Shown: positions 37,046 through 46,332 of the stretch, piece after piece
How positions within the stretch are numbered: the stretch's first letter is position 1
How the letters are laid out: each line of letters starts with the position of its first letter
Assembly (NCBI RefSeq): GCF_001636695.1
Contig: NZ_LGEL01000004.1
Coordinates: forward strand, 62,001 to 126,000
Source: Pedobacter panaciterrae
Lineage (GTDB): Bacteria > Bacteroidota > Bacteroidia > Sphingobacteriales > Sphingobacteriaceae
Reading direction: 5' to 3'
DNA: 64,000 nt
The notes under the pieces: model-generated
The model's input: only the letters and a program-made list of their open reading frames with translations
Database searches by the model: none
What the model was told of the DNA's origin: nothing
Position numbers and translations under genes: made by a program

Positions 37046-38197
37046 TTATTTTTCAGTTCCTGTTTTTACTGAAACAGGTTTCTTTTTTCTAAAGGTTGAA
37101 AAGCTCATTGGACTCTTAGCCGGACGTTCATCTCCAAGTAATACCCCCCACTGCTTAAAAGTAACTGTTCTATCGAAAATAACTTTCAATACGGCGATTA
37201 ACGGTAAAGAGAGAAACATACCTGATACACCTGCAATACTTCCACCAATGATCACTCCTAAAATTGCAAATAAGGCGTTTATTTTCACTTTAGAGCCCAC
37301 AATCCTTGGCATTAGAATATTGTTATCAAGAAACTGAACTACCGCAATAACACCAAGCACAGTAACAACCGGCCATAGTTCCGTTGAAGAGGTGAGGGTT
37401 AATAAAACACCTATGATATTACCTATCAGCGCCCCCACGTACGGGATAAGATTTAAAATGGCGAATATAACTCCGATTAACAATGCATGTTTGATTCCAA
37501 CTAAAAAGAGAATCCCACCTAGTAATATGGTCATGTAACTTACCTGGATTAATAAGCCAACCAGGTAACTTTTGATGATCACCTCGGTTTCATTAATTGC
37601 TTCTTTCACTTTAGGATGATGTTCTTGTTTAAACCACATGAAGATAAAGCGCAACAAGATATCTTTATAAAAGAGCATCAGGTAAATGTAAATTGGCAGT
37701 AAACCAACAAAAACGAATACTGAACTTAAGGTAACAGCCGCTCCGCTTGCCGCCTTACCAGCCATCGCTAATAAGTCGTCGCTTTTTTCTGTTATAAATT
37801 TAAGCTGCTCTGTTGTTGATATATGACTTATATTACTTACCCAATTACTTAATGACTTTAGGTGTATATTTACATTATCCTTGATTTGAGGAAAATCCGA
37901 CACCAAAATCCCTACCTGTGCTGAAAAGAACCAGATGAGCAAACCGATGAATATGACCAATAATAAAATAGGCAATACAATAGCAAGTGCTTCCGGAAAT
38001 TTTCTTCTAATTAAAAAGCGGTAGATCGGCAACACTACAATGCTGATAAAAAATGCCATAATAACCGGCATAATAATGTTGTGGCCAATAACCAGGATAG
38101 CTACTAATAAAACCAGACCCAATAATTCGATTGATCGTTTTACGGTAAGAGGCATGTCTGTCATAGGTAAAGTATTTAGTTTTTCATAGAGGAACAC
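37046..38197 (-). CDS. AI-2E-family membrane permease
   Basis: A 383-residue polytopic protein of the AI-2E transporter family (formerly UPF0118), with about eight membrane helices. Marks include the N-terminal LLGLVLLVAILVIGHNIIMPV, YIYLMLFYKDILLRFIFMWF and the C-terminal LMPRIVGSKVKINALFAILGVIIGGSIAG. Members export small signals or act as sodium/proton antiporters; the cargo here is unknown. The start may be 38197 or the internal ATG at 38164 (MTDMPLT). Its promoter overlaps that of mnmE. Confidence 0.85.
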   Translation of the reverse strand: MFLYEKLNTLPMTDMPLTVKRSIELLGLVLLVAILVIGHNIIMPVIMAFFISIVVLPIYRFLIRRKFPEALAIVLPILLLVIFIGLLIWFFSAQVGILVSDFPQIKDNVNIHLKSLSNWVSNISHISTTEQLKFITEKSDDLLAMAGKAASGAAVTLSSVFVFVGLLPIYIYLMLFYKDILLRFIFMWFKQEHHPKVKEAINETEVIIKSYLVGLLIQVSYMTILLGGILFLVGIKHALLIGVIFAILNLIPYVGALIGNIIGVLLTLTSSTELWPVVTVLGVIAVVQFLDNNILMPRIVGSKVKINALFAILGVIIGGSIAGVSGMFLSLPLIAVLKVIFDRTVTFKQWGVLLGDERPAKSPMSFSTFRKKKPVSVKTGTEK

Positions 38198-38219
38198 CGA
38201 AAGGTATGAAATGTTTGGC

Positions 38220-38235
38220 TAGTTTTGCAAATCTA
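38220..38235. promoter_or_regulatory. Abutting -7 boxes of the divergent mnmE and permease genes
   Basis: TAGTTTTG on the plus strand (38220-38227) is immediately followed by CAAATCTA (38228-38235), whose complement is TAGATTTG. Both match TAnnTTTG. They serve mnmE (start 38251) and the permease (start 38197 or 38164), and each start site would fall in the other's box. Confidence 0.5.
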
Positions 38236-38250
38236 TACTCATACATACAA

Positions 38251-39621
38251 ATGATCACAAACGAAACCATAGTTGCATTATCTACACCTCCCGGAGTTGG
38301 TGCTATAGGTGTTATACGCCTTTCGGGGAAAGATGCAATAGCCATTACGAACTCTGTTTTTAGTGGCAAGGACCTACTTGCTCAGGAATCTCATACCATT
38401 CATTTTGGTTTAATTAAAGATGGGAATGCTGTTATAGATGAGGTTCTTGTGAGTTTATTTGTGGCTCCAAAATCATATACAAAGGAAAATGTTGTAGAGA
38501 TATCTTGCCATGGTTCTAATTATATCATCCAGCAGATCATCACACTTTTGATAAAAAAGGGGGCAAGTGCTGCCAAACCAGGGGAGTTCACTTTAAGGGC
38601 TTTTTTGAATGGGGGGTTAGATTTATCTCAGGCTGAGGCAGTTGCTGATTTGATCTCTTCGGATTCTGCAGCTGCGCATCAGGTAGCGATGAATCAATTG
38701 AGAGGTGGATTTAGTACTGAGCTTAATGTATTGAGGGAACAATTGATTCACTTTGCCTCTATGATTGAGCTTGAGCTTGATTTTGCTGAAGAGGATGTTG
38801 AATTTGCTAACAGGGACCAATTACAGGAATTAATTACCAAAATTACTCTTGTATTAAATAAGTTAATCCGCTCTTTTGAGCTTGGCAATGTCATTAAACA
38901 AGGAATCAACACTGTAATTGCAGGCAGGCCAAATGCAGGTAAGTCTACCTTGTTAAATGCGCTTTTAAATGAGGACAGGGCAATTGTAAGTGAGATTGCA
39001 GGAACAACACGTGATACTATTGAGGAGCTTTTAAATATAAACGGCATTAATTTCAGGCTTATTGATACTGCCGGTATTCGCGAGGCTACTGATACCATTG
39101 AGGCTATTGGTGTTGAAAAAACAATGCAAAAGATTAGCCAGTCTGCCTTGTTGGTGTATTTGTTTGATGTAGTGAATATGTCAGCCACCGAAATTCATGA
39201 CGACATTGCCCGATTGCATAAGCCGGGTATCCCGTTTTTAGCTGTAGCCAACAAAATGGATCTTTCTTACAGTGACCGTTTAAAAGAACTTAAACTTCCT
39301 TCTGATATTGAGTTTATTTCTATATCTGCTAAAGAGAATCACCATATTGAAGAATTAAAGCAATTGCTTTATGATACGGCAGTCGGGGATAAGCTTTCAG
39401 ATAACCATACCATGGTAACGAATATCAGGCATGTTGAGGCGCTTCAAAAGACTCAGACGGCTTTAAATAGTGTAGCAAATGGACTGGATAACCCAGTTAC
39501 TTCTGACTTTTTAGCTATGGACATTAAACAGGCTTTACATTATTTAGGAGAAATAACAGGGCAGGTGACTACTGATGATTTGCTAGAGAATATATTTAGC
39601 AAGTTTTGTATCGGGAAGTAA
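38251..39621 (+). CDS. mnmE: tRNA modification GTPase MnmE
   Basis: With MnmG it makes the 5-carboxymethylaminomethyl group on wobble uridine of certain tRNAs. The N-terminal folate-binding domain begins ITNETIVALSTPPGVGAIGVIRLSG. The GTPase domain shows G1 GRPNAGKST, G2 GTTRDT, G3 DTAG and G4 NKMD. The protein ends with the catalytic Cys in FCIGK. The start at 38251 is preferred over the ATG at 38206 because the family begins here and a promoter -7 box lies between the two. Product is 456 residues. Confidence 0.95.
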   Translation: MITNETIVALSTPPGVGAIGVIRLSGKDAIAITNSVFSGKDLLAQESHTIHFGLIKDGNAVIDEVLVSLFVAPKSYTKENVVEISCHGSNYIIQQIITLLIKKGASAAKPGEFTLRAFLNGGLDLSQAEAVADLISSDSAAAHQVAMNQLRGGFSTELNVLREQLIHFASMIELELDFAEEDVEFANRDQLQELITKITLVLNKLIRSFELGNVIKQGINTVIAGRPNAGKSTLLNALLNEDRAIVSEIAGTTRDTIEELLNINGINFRLIDTAGIREATDTIEAIGVEKTMQKISQSALLVYLFDVVNMSATEIHDDIARLHKPGIPFLAVANKMDLSYSDRLKELKLPSDIEFISISAKENHHIEELKQLLYDTAVGDKLSDNHTMVTNIRHVEALQKTQTALNSVANGLDNPVTSDFLAMDIKQALHYLGEITGQVTTDDLLENIFSKFCIGK

Positions 39622-39938
39622 TCACTGAAAAATACTGCATAATTACGATAATTAATGACAACTAAATAGCTTATTATTAATAAGTTATGTTAAAATATTT
39701 TGTCCATTTTTTTTTATCCTTTTGTTTTTCTGACTTTTGTTACTCATTTGTAACTCGAGAGTGTAATTTTTTGCTCCTAAAATTTACAGGGTAAATTATG
39801 GCTCTTAGTTCCTCTTAATTCCACTTAAATCGCCCTAATTACGCTAAATGGCACGAAAACAGGGGGCAGATAACTACCGATGATTTAAGTAGAAAAAGGG
39901 GGGTTGAGAACAGATGAAAGGTTTTAAATAGTCATGTA
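39622..39938. other. Intergenic region at the edge of an accessory stretch
   Basis: No gene seen in about 320 bases. It contains a TTACTC...GAGAGTGTAA imperfect dyad near 39739-39767, a pattern I associate loosely with the edges of Bacteroidota integrated elements. It precedes a zinc-finger remnant. I cannot identify an attachment site. Confidence 0.4.
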
Positions 39939-40136
39939 ATGAGTTCCAATCTATCTGTAAAAAGAATTTGTGAATATTGTGGGAATACTTTTACCGCAAA
40001 GACTACTGTAGCCCGTTTTTGCGGTATGAAATGCAATAGCAGACACGGAAAGCACAGGGTTCGTCAGCTTAAAATTAAAGCATCTGAAATAGAGGTAAAG
40101 CAAACAGTCGCTTTGGGGTTATCTGCTTGGCTTTAG
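39939..40136 (+). pseudogene. Zinc-finger N-terminus of a mobile-element HTH protein, truncated
   Basis: A 65-residue frame with a four-cysteine finger, [22 protein letters not shown] in outline (two CxxC/CxxxC pairs 13 apart, about residues 11-31), followed by a basic stretch. I recognise this as the beginning of excisionase-like helix-turn-helix proteins common on Bacteroidota mobile elements. They normally continue into a HTH domain, which is absent: the frame ends GLSAWL. It is probably a remnant left by an element inserted behind mnmE. It could also be a free-standing small zinc-binding protein. Confidence 0.45.
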
Positions 40137-40248
40137 CGTATGGGTTTGGTTTGTCTGGAATCTTGATAACCGGCGAAAGTAATGCTATATTGTTTTGCCA
40201 ATTGTGTTTGGTTAACAGATTTAAAGGACTTCTTCTTATACGGAATCT

Positions 40249-41421
40249 ATGAGGATTTTTTTGATCATCTTTTTTATTGCCTTTGCGAGCCAGATTTTTG
40301 CTCAGAAGAATCAAAGTCTTATAGTTGCAGAATATAGGATTGATACTCCGCGAGCCGGTAATTACACCTATCTCGTTTCCTATAACTTCTCAGATGGAGA
40401 GTTGGTATCAAAGGATACTATTATCGGACGTGTAGTATTTAAAAAGGAACGATTAAGCCCTCCAGTTAGATTTGATTTGGGAAAAAACTTCATATACAGA
40501 AATCGGTATGTCGTTTCTGGTGCAGGTAACGTAATTGATTTGTCCAAAAAAGTCTTTGTTACGGAAAGTTCAGATAGTTTTATAGAAGCGCGAGGCGATA
40601 CTCTTATTTTTTACCGTTCCAATGCATATACAGGGAAAGGTTTTTTGCATCTCAATTTAAAAACGGGTGACTATAAATTTGTGGATACAGTTAGCAGGCT
40701 GGAAAGAGATAAAATATTTTCTCCAAACAAGAAGCTCAATCTGACCATAGATATGTCGGCAATTCCTTATAAAATAAACTTAAACAGTGCAGAAAATGGT
40801 AAACAAACTCTAGTAAAAGATGCGGGTGCCGGACCCTTTCCCAACGGTTTTCAAAGGCCAAAGATTACGACTTATTGGTTAGATAATAATTCCTTTCTCT
40901 ATTCCAAATACAATCGATTAAGTGGGCCTGGTGATTTATCATGCGTAGACATACATCTCTATGATATCATGTATAAAAAGGATTCAGTAATCACGATATT
41001 GGATTCCGTTAAGTCTGGACCCAGATATCCTAATGATATCTTTGTGAAGGATCAGATGGGGCAATTAATTTATCGCAATAGCTACCCCAAACATTATCAT
41101 CTGGTGGATACAGTTGGCAAAAGGCTTCTGGAGTACCCTTATTATCAGCTTGGCCATGGCTTTTCTACTGTAAATTTAGGGAGTGGGATTGCTGGTACGG
41201 AATTGCGATATGGAGAAACCAGTTTGGGTGTGCATTGGATCAGAAGCAATCTTGTTACTGAAGGAATGATTGCTTGCGAATATGGGGATACTGGGTCTAA
41301 TCTGGGTTATCCAAAGGGAGTCAAGGTCTGGTCGTCAAAGACAAATAGATGGACTGAAATAGAAATTCCATGGGTGAGTAGTGCAATTGGATGGGTGGAA
41401 AAAGGTAATCAAAAGAAGTGA
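40249..41421 (+). CDS. Secreted protein of unknown function
   Basis: A 390-residue exported protein. The signal peptide is clear (MRIFLIIFFIAFASQIFAQ). The body is rich in short beta-strand-like segments separated by turns (RYVVSGAGNVIDL, FLHLNLKTGDYKFVDTV, LDNNSFLYSKYNRLSGPGD, GVKVWSSKTNRWTEIEIPW). It reads like a beta-propeller. No catalytic motif is seen and no family is recognised. It lies in the accessory stretch between a zinc-finger remnant and a transposase fragment. Confidence 0.7.
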   Translation: MRIFLIIFFIAFASQIFAQKNQSLIVAEYRIDTPRAGNYTYLVSYNFSDGELVSKDTIIGRVVFKKERLSPPVRFDLGKNFIYRNRYVVSGAGNVIDLSKKVFVTESSDSFIEARGDTLIFYRSNAYTGKGFLHLNLKTGDYKFVDTVSRLERDKIFSPNKKLNLTIDMSAIPYKINLNSAENGKQTLVKDAGAGPFPNGFQRPKITTYWLDNNSFLYSKYNRLSGPGDLSCVDIHLYDIMYKKDSVITILDSVKSGPRYPNDIFVKDQMGQLIYRNSYPKHYHLVDTVGKRLLEYPYYQLGHGFSTVNLGSGIAGTELRYGETSLGVHWIRSNLVTEGMIACEYGDTGSNLGYPKGVKVWSSKTNRWTEIEIPWVSSAIGWVEKGNQKK

Positions 41422-41493
41422 TTTCTTAAAGAACTCCTGCATATGTGCAGGAATTCTTAAGGTGTACCAAATGGATGTCATTCTGCTGTATGG

Positions 41494-41637
41494 ATGCCAC
41501 TGGGTCTTGCTATCGGTGTATCTGTGGGAGTCGCTATGGAAAATCTTGCACTGGGGATTTTTTTGGGACTGGCAATAGGTTTAGCTATTGGAGCCAGCAG
41601 GAATTTTAAAGCACAAAAAGAAGGCAAGATTTTATAG
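41494..41637 (+). CDS. 47-residue glycine-zipper-like small protein
   Basis: A short frame encoding MPLGLAIGVSVGVAMENLAL, then two more G/A-rich repeats (GIFLGLAIGLAIGAS), and a basic tail. The repeated GxxxG pattern resembles glycine-zipper membrane proteins. The frame is open upstream of the ATG back to a stop at 41458-41460, and the codons there (NGCHSAVW) resemble the start of longer relatives. The gene may thus be truncated at its 5' end. It is below usual gene-finder cutoffs. Confidence 0.4.
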   Translation: MPLGLAIGVSVGVAMENLALGIFLGLAIGLAIGASRNFKAQKEGKIL

Positions 41638-41714
41638 CTTGCTAAAAAACAAATTGTACTAACTGCCATCCAACGCAGATTGATTTGGTGCGGAATCCAT
41701 ACAGCAGAAGGAGA

Positions 41715-42275
41715 TCAATCCTTAATTTTTAAAAGTTTCATCTGTTCCGCCTTCAACTTTTTGTATGATTCATGGATATAAACTTTTAGTTCCTTAGGGA
41801 ACATTGTTGTGGCAAAATGATCGGTATAATCTTCCTTTTCCCATTTAGCGACGATAGCCTTATACTCTGAAATGTGAGCTACGAAAGAGACCAGAGGTTT
41901 TGGAATATATTTTTCCAACATTAGATAAGAGTGATTTATTATGATATTTTCCACTTCGAGATTATAAGGATGAAACACCTCCTTATACCAAACCCTCCAT
42001 TCTGCCAATTCTCCTTCGGTCGGATCTTCAGACATCCTTTGCTTTTTAAGCTTTCTTAAAAGTGTCTGATATGCTTCTCCACCTGATATTGATCTAAAAT
42101 ACAACGGCCCGTAAAAATTCTCCAGGCGTTTATTTATGACTGTCAATTTAGAAGCCCGCATTCGAACTCCACGATCGTCAAAATATTTATAGAGATATCC
42201 TGCTAAGGCAAGGAGGATAGTTACTAGAACTGAAAAAACTTTGATGTCAGAGTCGGTTAGATTTGAGGTCGTCAT
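41715..42275 (-). CDS. Membrane-anchored hypothetical protein
   Basis: A 186-residue protein with one N-terminal membrane helix (about residues 12-30, VFSVLVTILLALAGYLYKYF) and a predicted cytoplasmic alpha-helical body rich in charged and aromatic residues (ENFYGPLYFRSISGGEAYQ; LAEWRVWYKEVFHPYN; a Lys-rich C-terminus). The layout resembles small anchored proteins found near mobile elements. I recognise no family and see no catalytic motif. It lies divergent to a truncated transposase. Confidence 0.65.
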   Translation of the reverse strand: MTTSNLTDSDIKVFSVLVTILLALAGYLYKYFDDRGVRMRASKLTVINKRLENFYGPLYFRSISGGEAYQTLLRKLKKQRMSEDPTEGELAEWRVWYKEVFHPYNLEVENIIINHSYLMLEKYIPKPLVSFVAHISEYKAIVAKWEKEDYTDHFATTMFPKELKVYIHESYKKLKAEQMKLLKIKD

Positions 42276-42295
42276 AGCACTTACAATATAATGAA

Positions 42296-42838
42296 TTGTT
42301 AGTATATTTTGGTATCAGGTCTCATTTAATAATAAAGTTCCCTGGAGCTTATAGTACCATATCGGAGGCATTGGCCTATTATGATATTCGACTAGGGAAA
42401 AAGAAAGCCCGCAAAAAACGTCCTGCACACGAAGGCTCTTTCTTCAAACCTTCATTAGCTGCAATGGCATTTTTAGCCCCTGAAGACAGGCTCAGTAAAG
42501 AACAGAAAGCAATCAGGTCGAAGCTATGCAGATCATCTGAAGAATTGAAGAAAACAATGGGCCTGGTCAAAGAATTTCGTAATATGATGAAAAACAAAGC
42601 AGGCAATGAACTAATCGGTTGGATTGAGGAGGTTAAGAATTCTGTGATAACAGAACTAAGAACTTTTGCTAAAGGATTATTGACAGACCTTAAAGCTGTG
42701 GAAAATGCGATTAGTTTACCCTGGAGCAACGGACCTGTAGAAGGAAATGTAAACAAACTCAAAACTATAAAGCGTCAAATGTACGGAAGAGCAAGCTTTG
42801 AATTACTCCGAAAAAGACTAATATTGACACCTAATTGA
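42296..42838 (+). pseudogene. 5'-truncated ISL3-family transposase
   Basis: About 180 residues matching the C-terminal half of ISL3-family DDE transposases: ALAYYDIRLGKKKARKKRPA, FFKPSLAAMAFLAPEDRLS and the diagnostic WSNGPVEGNVNKLKTIKRQMYGRASFELL. The N-terminal zinc-finger/HTH part and the first catalytic Asp are missing, so the open frame starts only with a TTG. It marks an old insertion. No second inverted repeat of the element could be found upstream. Confidence 0.88.
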
Positions 42839-42843
42839 CCACC

Positions 42844-42866
42844 AAAACTGGGGAAGAACCAGTTTT
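42844..42866 (+). terminator. Hairpin after the transposase fragment
   Basis: Perfect 8-bp stem AAAACTGG/CCAGTTTT with a 7-base loop, 6 bases after the transposase stop. It could be a terminator or the inner part of the element's right end. Confidence 0.45.
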
Positions 42867-42902
42867 ACTGAAATACGCAATCTATGTCAGTCGTTCGCTT
42901 TT

Positions 42903-43532
42903 TTAATATAACTTTTTATCAGAAAATTTGAAATCCTGTATTTTCGGTAAGGGTCTGATTAACACTGTTTTTTTTCTTTTACTTAATATTTCCCCTGAGC
43001 CTGATACATCATCAGTTTCGGTTCTAAGTCCTGTAATTAAGTTAAAATCGGTTTCTGTAAATACTGTATATTCGTCAATATATCCTTTGGATGTATCATG
43101 AGTCAGCTTTTTAACATGAATTAATTCAAAATTACCATCGCGATATTTGAAATCGTAAGTAATATTTCCTCCTTTAATTTCACTCCACATTCTTAAAATT
43201 CCTTTTTCAATAAAAAAATTTGGAATTTGGTATTCACTATGTTTTCCTTGGTTTTCTACGGGATATTGTGGTTCAATTATTTTGGTTGAAGATACAGCTA
43301 AAGTTAATTTTCCATTTGGTTGAGATAGGAAAATCCTTAATCTCAACGGCCTTGTTTCATCAACTATATCCATATCTACTGTAATTTTGTCCATTTTACC
43401 ATCATGATTTAAGTCGCCCTCTTCTTCTCTTACCTGATAAGTATAATTGTCCTTATTTTTGACATTTTGAGCGAATAAATTTACCTGGACTGAAATCAAA
43501 ATGAATACAAGGTATAGATAGAAATTTTTCAT
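42903..43532 (-). CDS. Secreted hypothetical protein with Asp-rich motif
   Basis: A 209-residue exported protein with a signal peptide (residues 1-21, ending NLFAQ). After it comes GDLNHDGKMDKITVDMD, a calcium-loop-like motif (DLNHDGKMD) as in FG-GAP/VCBS repeats. The rest is beta-rich without known catalytic residues. It follows the GH29 gene on the same strand after 2 bases, so cotranscription is likely, but a joint role is not evident. Confidence 0.65.
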   Translation of the reverse strand: MKNFYLYLVFILISVQVNLFAQNVKNKDNYTYQVREEEGDLNHDGKMDKITVDMDIVDETRPLRLRIFLSQPNGKLTLAVSSTKIIEPQYPVENQGKHSEYQIPNFFIEKGILRMWSEIKGGNITYDFKYRDGNFELIHVKKLTHDTSKGYIDEYTVFTETDFNLITGLRTETDDVSGSGEILSKRKKTVLIRPLPKIQDFKFSDKKLY

Positions 43533-43534
43533 TA

Positions 43535-44905
43535 TTATTCCCCAATTGCCCCAAATTCTTTAATCACCGGTATACCTTCTGAGTTCAGCAAAACGAGTTT
43601 AATTTTAGAAAGCCTTGAAGGCTTAGTTAGCATTTCGATTCTTTTATGCCCAATCGAACTGCCGCCACCAATTGTTTTCCAATTTTGCCCGTTAAACCCT
43701 TCTAAACGGTATTTCCGGACTCTTTCCCCTTTTGCGATGTCTTCTTTAATAACAACTCCTTTCACCAACTGCATCGTGCCAAGATCCAGAAAAATCTCCT
43801 TGCCGCTTCCAGAGGTTGTTGCAATTGGGCGATATTTCACTTTTATTGCATCACCAAAATCTTTTAGCAACACTATATCTTTCATTGGAACCAGTCCGCT
43901 GCTATCCACTACAATCCCAATTAGCATGTTGGAATTACGACCTACACTGGTTATATAATTATCCATGAACTTTTCTTTACTAATCATGTCCTGATTCTCA
44001 TCAACCCAGAACCACCCACCCTGGAAACCACCAGTTCTCAATGGAAAATCAGTTTCACCCGGGCACCAGATTTTACCTCCAGGAACACCGGAAAAATCAT
44101 TCTCCTTAAATCCTTTAGTGGCATCAATACCGTTGGTCGTACTCCAATTGGGATATGGCGCTAATCCATCTTCATTTCCAATCCACCTTATCAGGTTTTT
44201 AGCGGAGGCTGGCCCCTGAAAGACAACCGCATCAGGCTGGAGTTTTTTAAGCAAAGCAGCTACATCAGGACCGCCTTCACTAACTGGTATCACTCCTCCA
44301 TCGAACCAAATCTCGAACAACTTCCCATAATTAGTCCATAATTCCGTTAGTTGCTGTATTACAATCTTATTATATGTTTTCTGGTCAACTGGTCCGCCCT
44401 TCTGAACCACACCCGGATTATCGGCCCATAGATAGCCATTGGTCGATGCACTAGCATAAATGCCCGGACGCAGACCGTATTTATTACAGGACTCGACGAA
44501 ATCCCTCACCAAATCCCCCTTACCATTTTTCCAGGGACTACTTTTTACACTGTAGGCATGAGCAGCTGTAGGCCATAAGCTAAAACCTGAACCATGCTTT
44601 GCTACCAGCACCGCATACTTTGCGCCACCAGCCTTAGCTGCAGCAATCCACTGATCTGTATTTACTTTCGAAGGATTAAAAACCGATGCTGGAGGATGCG
44701 AACCATACACCCGCCAATTGTAGTCAGGCTTAAAAGTGGGCATATCGAAATGGAAGATTGCACCAATCTCGGCATCCGACCACTCCTGATGGGCAACAGT
44801 TGGCAAAGCTAACTTGTTCTGGGCCGCAACAATAATGCTACCGAAGGTAGCAAAACCAAGCATTGTTGCTTTCAGCAAATGCTTTATCATGGTTTTATTT
44901 TTCAT
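43535..44905 (-). CDS. Alpha-L-fucosidase, glycoside hydrolase family 29
   Basis: A 456-residue exported retaining fucosidase that removes terminal L-fucose from glycans. A signal peptide covers about residues 1-28. The TIM-barrel features are FHFDMPTF (about 51-58), LVAKHGSGFSLWPT (about 100-113, with the conserved His) and EIWFDGG, where D202 is the probable nucleophile. The C-terminal ~100 residues look like a beta-sandwich. The first Met may be MKNKTMIK or the internal MIKHLL. No SusCD or other glycosidase lies adjacent. A related-looking fragment is seen upstream. Confidence 0.9.
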   Translation of the reverse strand: MKNKTMIKHLLKATMLGFATFGSIIVAAQNKLALPTVAHQEWSDAEIGAIFHFDMPTFKPDYNWRVYGSHPPASVFNPSKVNTDQWIAAAKAGGAKYAVLVAKHGSGFSLWPTAAHAYSVKSSPWKNGKGDLVRDFVESCNKYGLRPGIYASASTNGYLWADNPGVVQKGGPVDQKTYNKIVIQQLTELWTNYGKLFEIWFDGGVIPVSEGGPDVAALLKKLQPDAVVFQGPASAKNLIRWIGNEDGLAPYPNWSTTNGIDATKGFKENDFSGVPGGKIWCPGETDFPLRTGGFQGGWFWVDENQDMISKEKFMDNYITSVGRNSNMLIGIVVDSSGLVPMKDIVLLKDFGDAIKVKYRPIATTSGSGKEIFLDLGTMQLVKGVVIKEDIAKGERVRKYRLEGFNGQNWKTIGGGSSIGHKRIEMLTKPSRLSKIKLVLLNSEGIPVIKEFGAIGE

Positions 44906-45360
44906 TTAGTTCTGTTTGTGACGTCATTAGTTTAACAAGCCTGCCTTTATTTTTTTTTCATAAAATCCTTACAATACACAATAGCCCGCCCAACAGAACT
45001 ACCACCAATATGATGAGATAAAAAATGGAATGGCACGGTCTTGACTAGTTTTCTCGTAAGAAGCCTTTGTTTGATTGGGTGGCCTGTAGTTACAGATGGC
45101 GAGCGGTGATGGAGCATTATCTAAAATACTAATAATTTTTGGGACAGATACAATTTTGCCATTTTTAAGTTAAGACTCCTATACACAACAAAATACTTGG
45201 TCACCTCAAAGGAAGTCGGGTCACAATCAACCTTTAAATTGTGATAGGTATCATTGCCAGCTAAACCAGCACCAATGAAATGTAGACGCTGAGCTACCAG
45301 GATAACTAATTTGAGCTGTATAGATAAAGTCAATAATGATCAAATGCTGATATTTGTGTC
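44906..45360. other. Intergenic region with a possible gene remnant
   Basis: The 455 bases between GH29 and the aldo/keto reductase contain no intact gene. On the minus strand at 45121-45333 the segment FIGAGLAGNDTYHNLKV...KYFVVYRSLNLKMAKLYLSQ looks protein-like. An upstream piece in another frame (DFIYTAQISYPGSSAS) could continue it after one frameshift. It may be the decayed tail of a carbohydrate-active protein. Promoters of both flanking genes must also be here. Confidence 0.35.
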
Positions 45361-46332
45361 ATGACAACGATCAAAAAAATACAATTAGGCCAAAACGGCC
45401 CGCTCGTGTCCAAACTTGGTTTGGGCTGTATGCGCATGTCTTCCGTATGGGGAGGTCCAACACCAGATGAAACCGAAAGCATAGCTACCATACAGTCTGC
45501 GCTTGACAGTGGCATCAATTTTTTAAATACCGGCGACTTTTATGGTGCAGGACACAATGAGCTTTTAGTCGGTAAAGCTATTAAAGGCCGGAGGGATGAT
45601 GCTTTCATCAGCGTTAAATTTGGTGCATTCTTTCATAATGGCCAGTGGCTGGGCCTGGATCTGCGTCCTGTGGCTATTAAGAATTTCATCAATTATTCGC
45701 TTACCCGCTTAGGCATTGACACAATAGACCTTTATCAGCCCTGCCGGATGGACCACAGCGTACCTGTAGAAGATATTATAGGTACCGTAGCCGACCTGAT
45801 CAAAGAAGGTAAAGTGCGCTACATTGGTGTTTCTGAGATCACGGCTGATCAACTGCGTGAAGCAAATCAGATTCATCCGATAAGTGCATTGGAAATTGGC
45901 TATTCAATGGCTGACCGACAAATAGAAAGTGAATTGCTGCCAGTAGCTAAAGAAATGGGTATCGCAGTAGTCAGCTTCGCCAACACCGCCGAAGGTCTGT
46001 TAAGAGGAGATATGAAAGCACCGATTGCAGCTGGTGACCATCTCCTGCACTTCTCGCGCTTTCAGGGCGATAACCTCATCAAAAACCTGGAAAAAGTAGA
46101 AGTGTTGAAAGCCTTAGCGAAAGAGAAACAGGTTACACCAACACAAATTGCTATCGCCTGGGTAAATACACAAGGCGACTATATTATGCCATTGGTAAGC
46201 ATGAGCCGCCGCTCAAGGTTGCCGGAAAATATCGCTGCGATGAGCATTGAATTTACGATGTCTGAAATGGAATTATTAAACACTACTTTTGCACCAGGCG
46301 CCATTTTAGGCGGCACCTACTTACAGAGATAA
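45361..46332 (+). CDS. Aldo/keto reductase
   Basis: A 323-residue NADPH-dependent TIM-barrel oxidoreductase. Visible marks are KLGLGCMRMSSVWG near the N-terminus, the catalytic-type Tyr in NTGDFYGAGHNELL (about residues 58-71), Lys in FISVKFGAFF (about 82-91) and IDLYQPCRMDHSVPVE, where the usual His-Arg is replaced by Cys-Arg as in some members. The C-terminal cofactor region is MPLVSMSRRSRL. The substrate is unknown. The AraC regulator starts directly at the base after its stop codon. Confidence 0.92.
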   Translation: MTTIKKIQLGQNGPLVSKLGLGCMRMSSVWGGPTPDETESIATIQSALDSGINFLNTGDFYGAGHNELLVGKAIKGRRDDAFISVKFGAFFHNGQWLGLDLRPVAIKNFINYSLTRLGIDTIDLYQPCRMDHSVPVEDIIGTVADLIKEGKVRYIGVSEITADQLREANQIHPISALEIGYSMADRQIESELLPVAKEMGIAVVSFANTAEGLLRGDMKAPIAAGDHLLHFSRFQGDNLIKNLEKVEVLKALAKEKQVTPTQIAIAWVNTQGDYIMPLVSMSRRSRLPENIAAMSIEFTMSEMELLNTTFAPGAILGGTYLQR

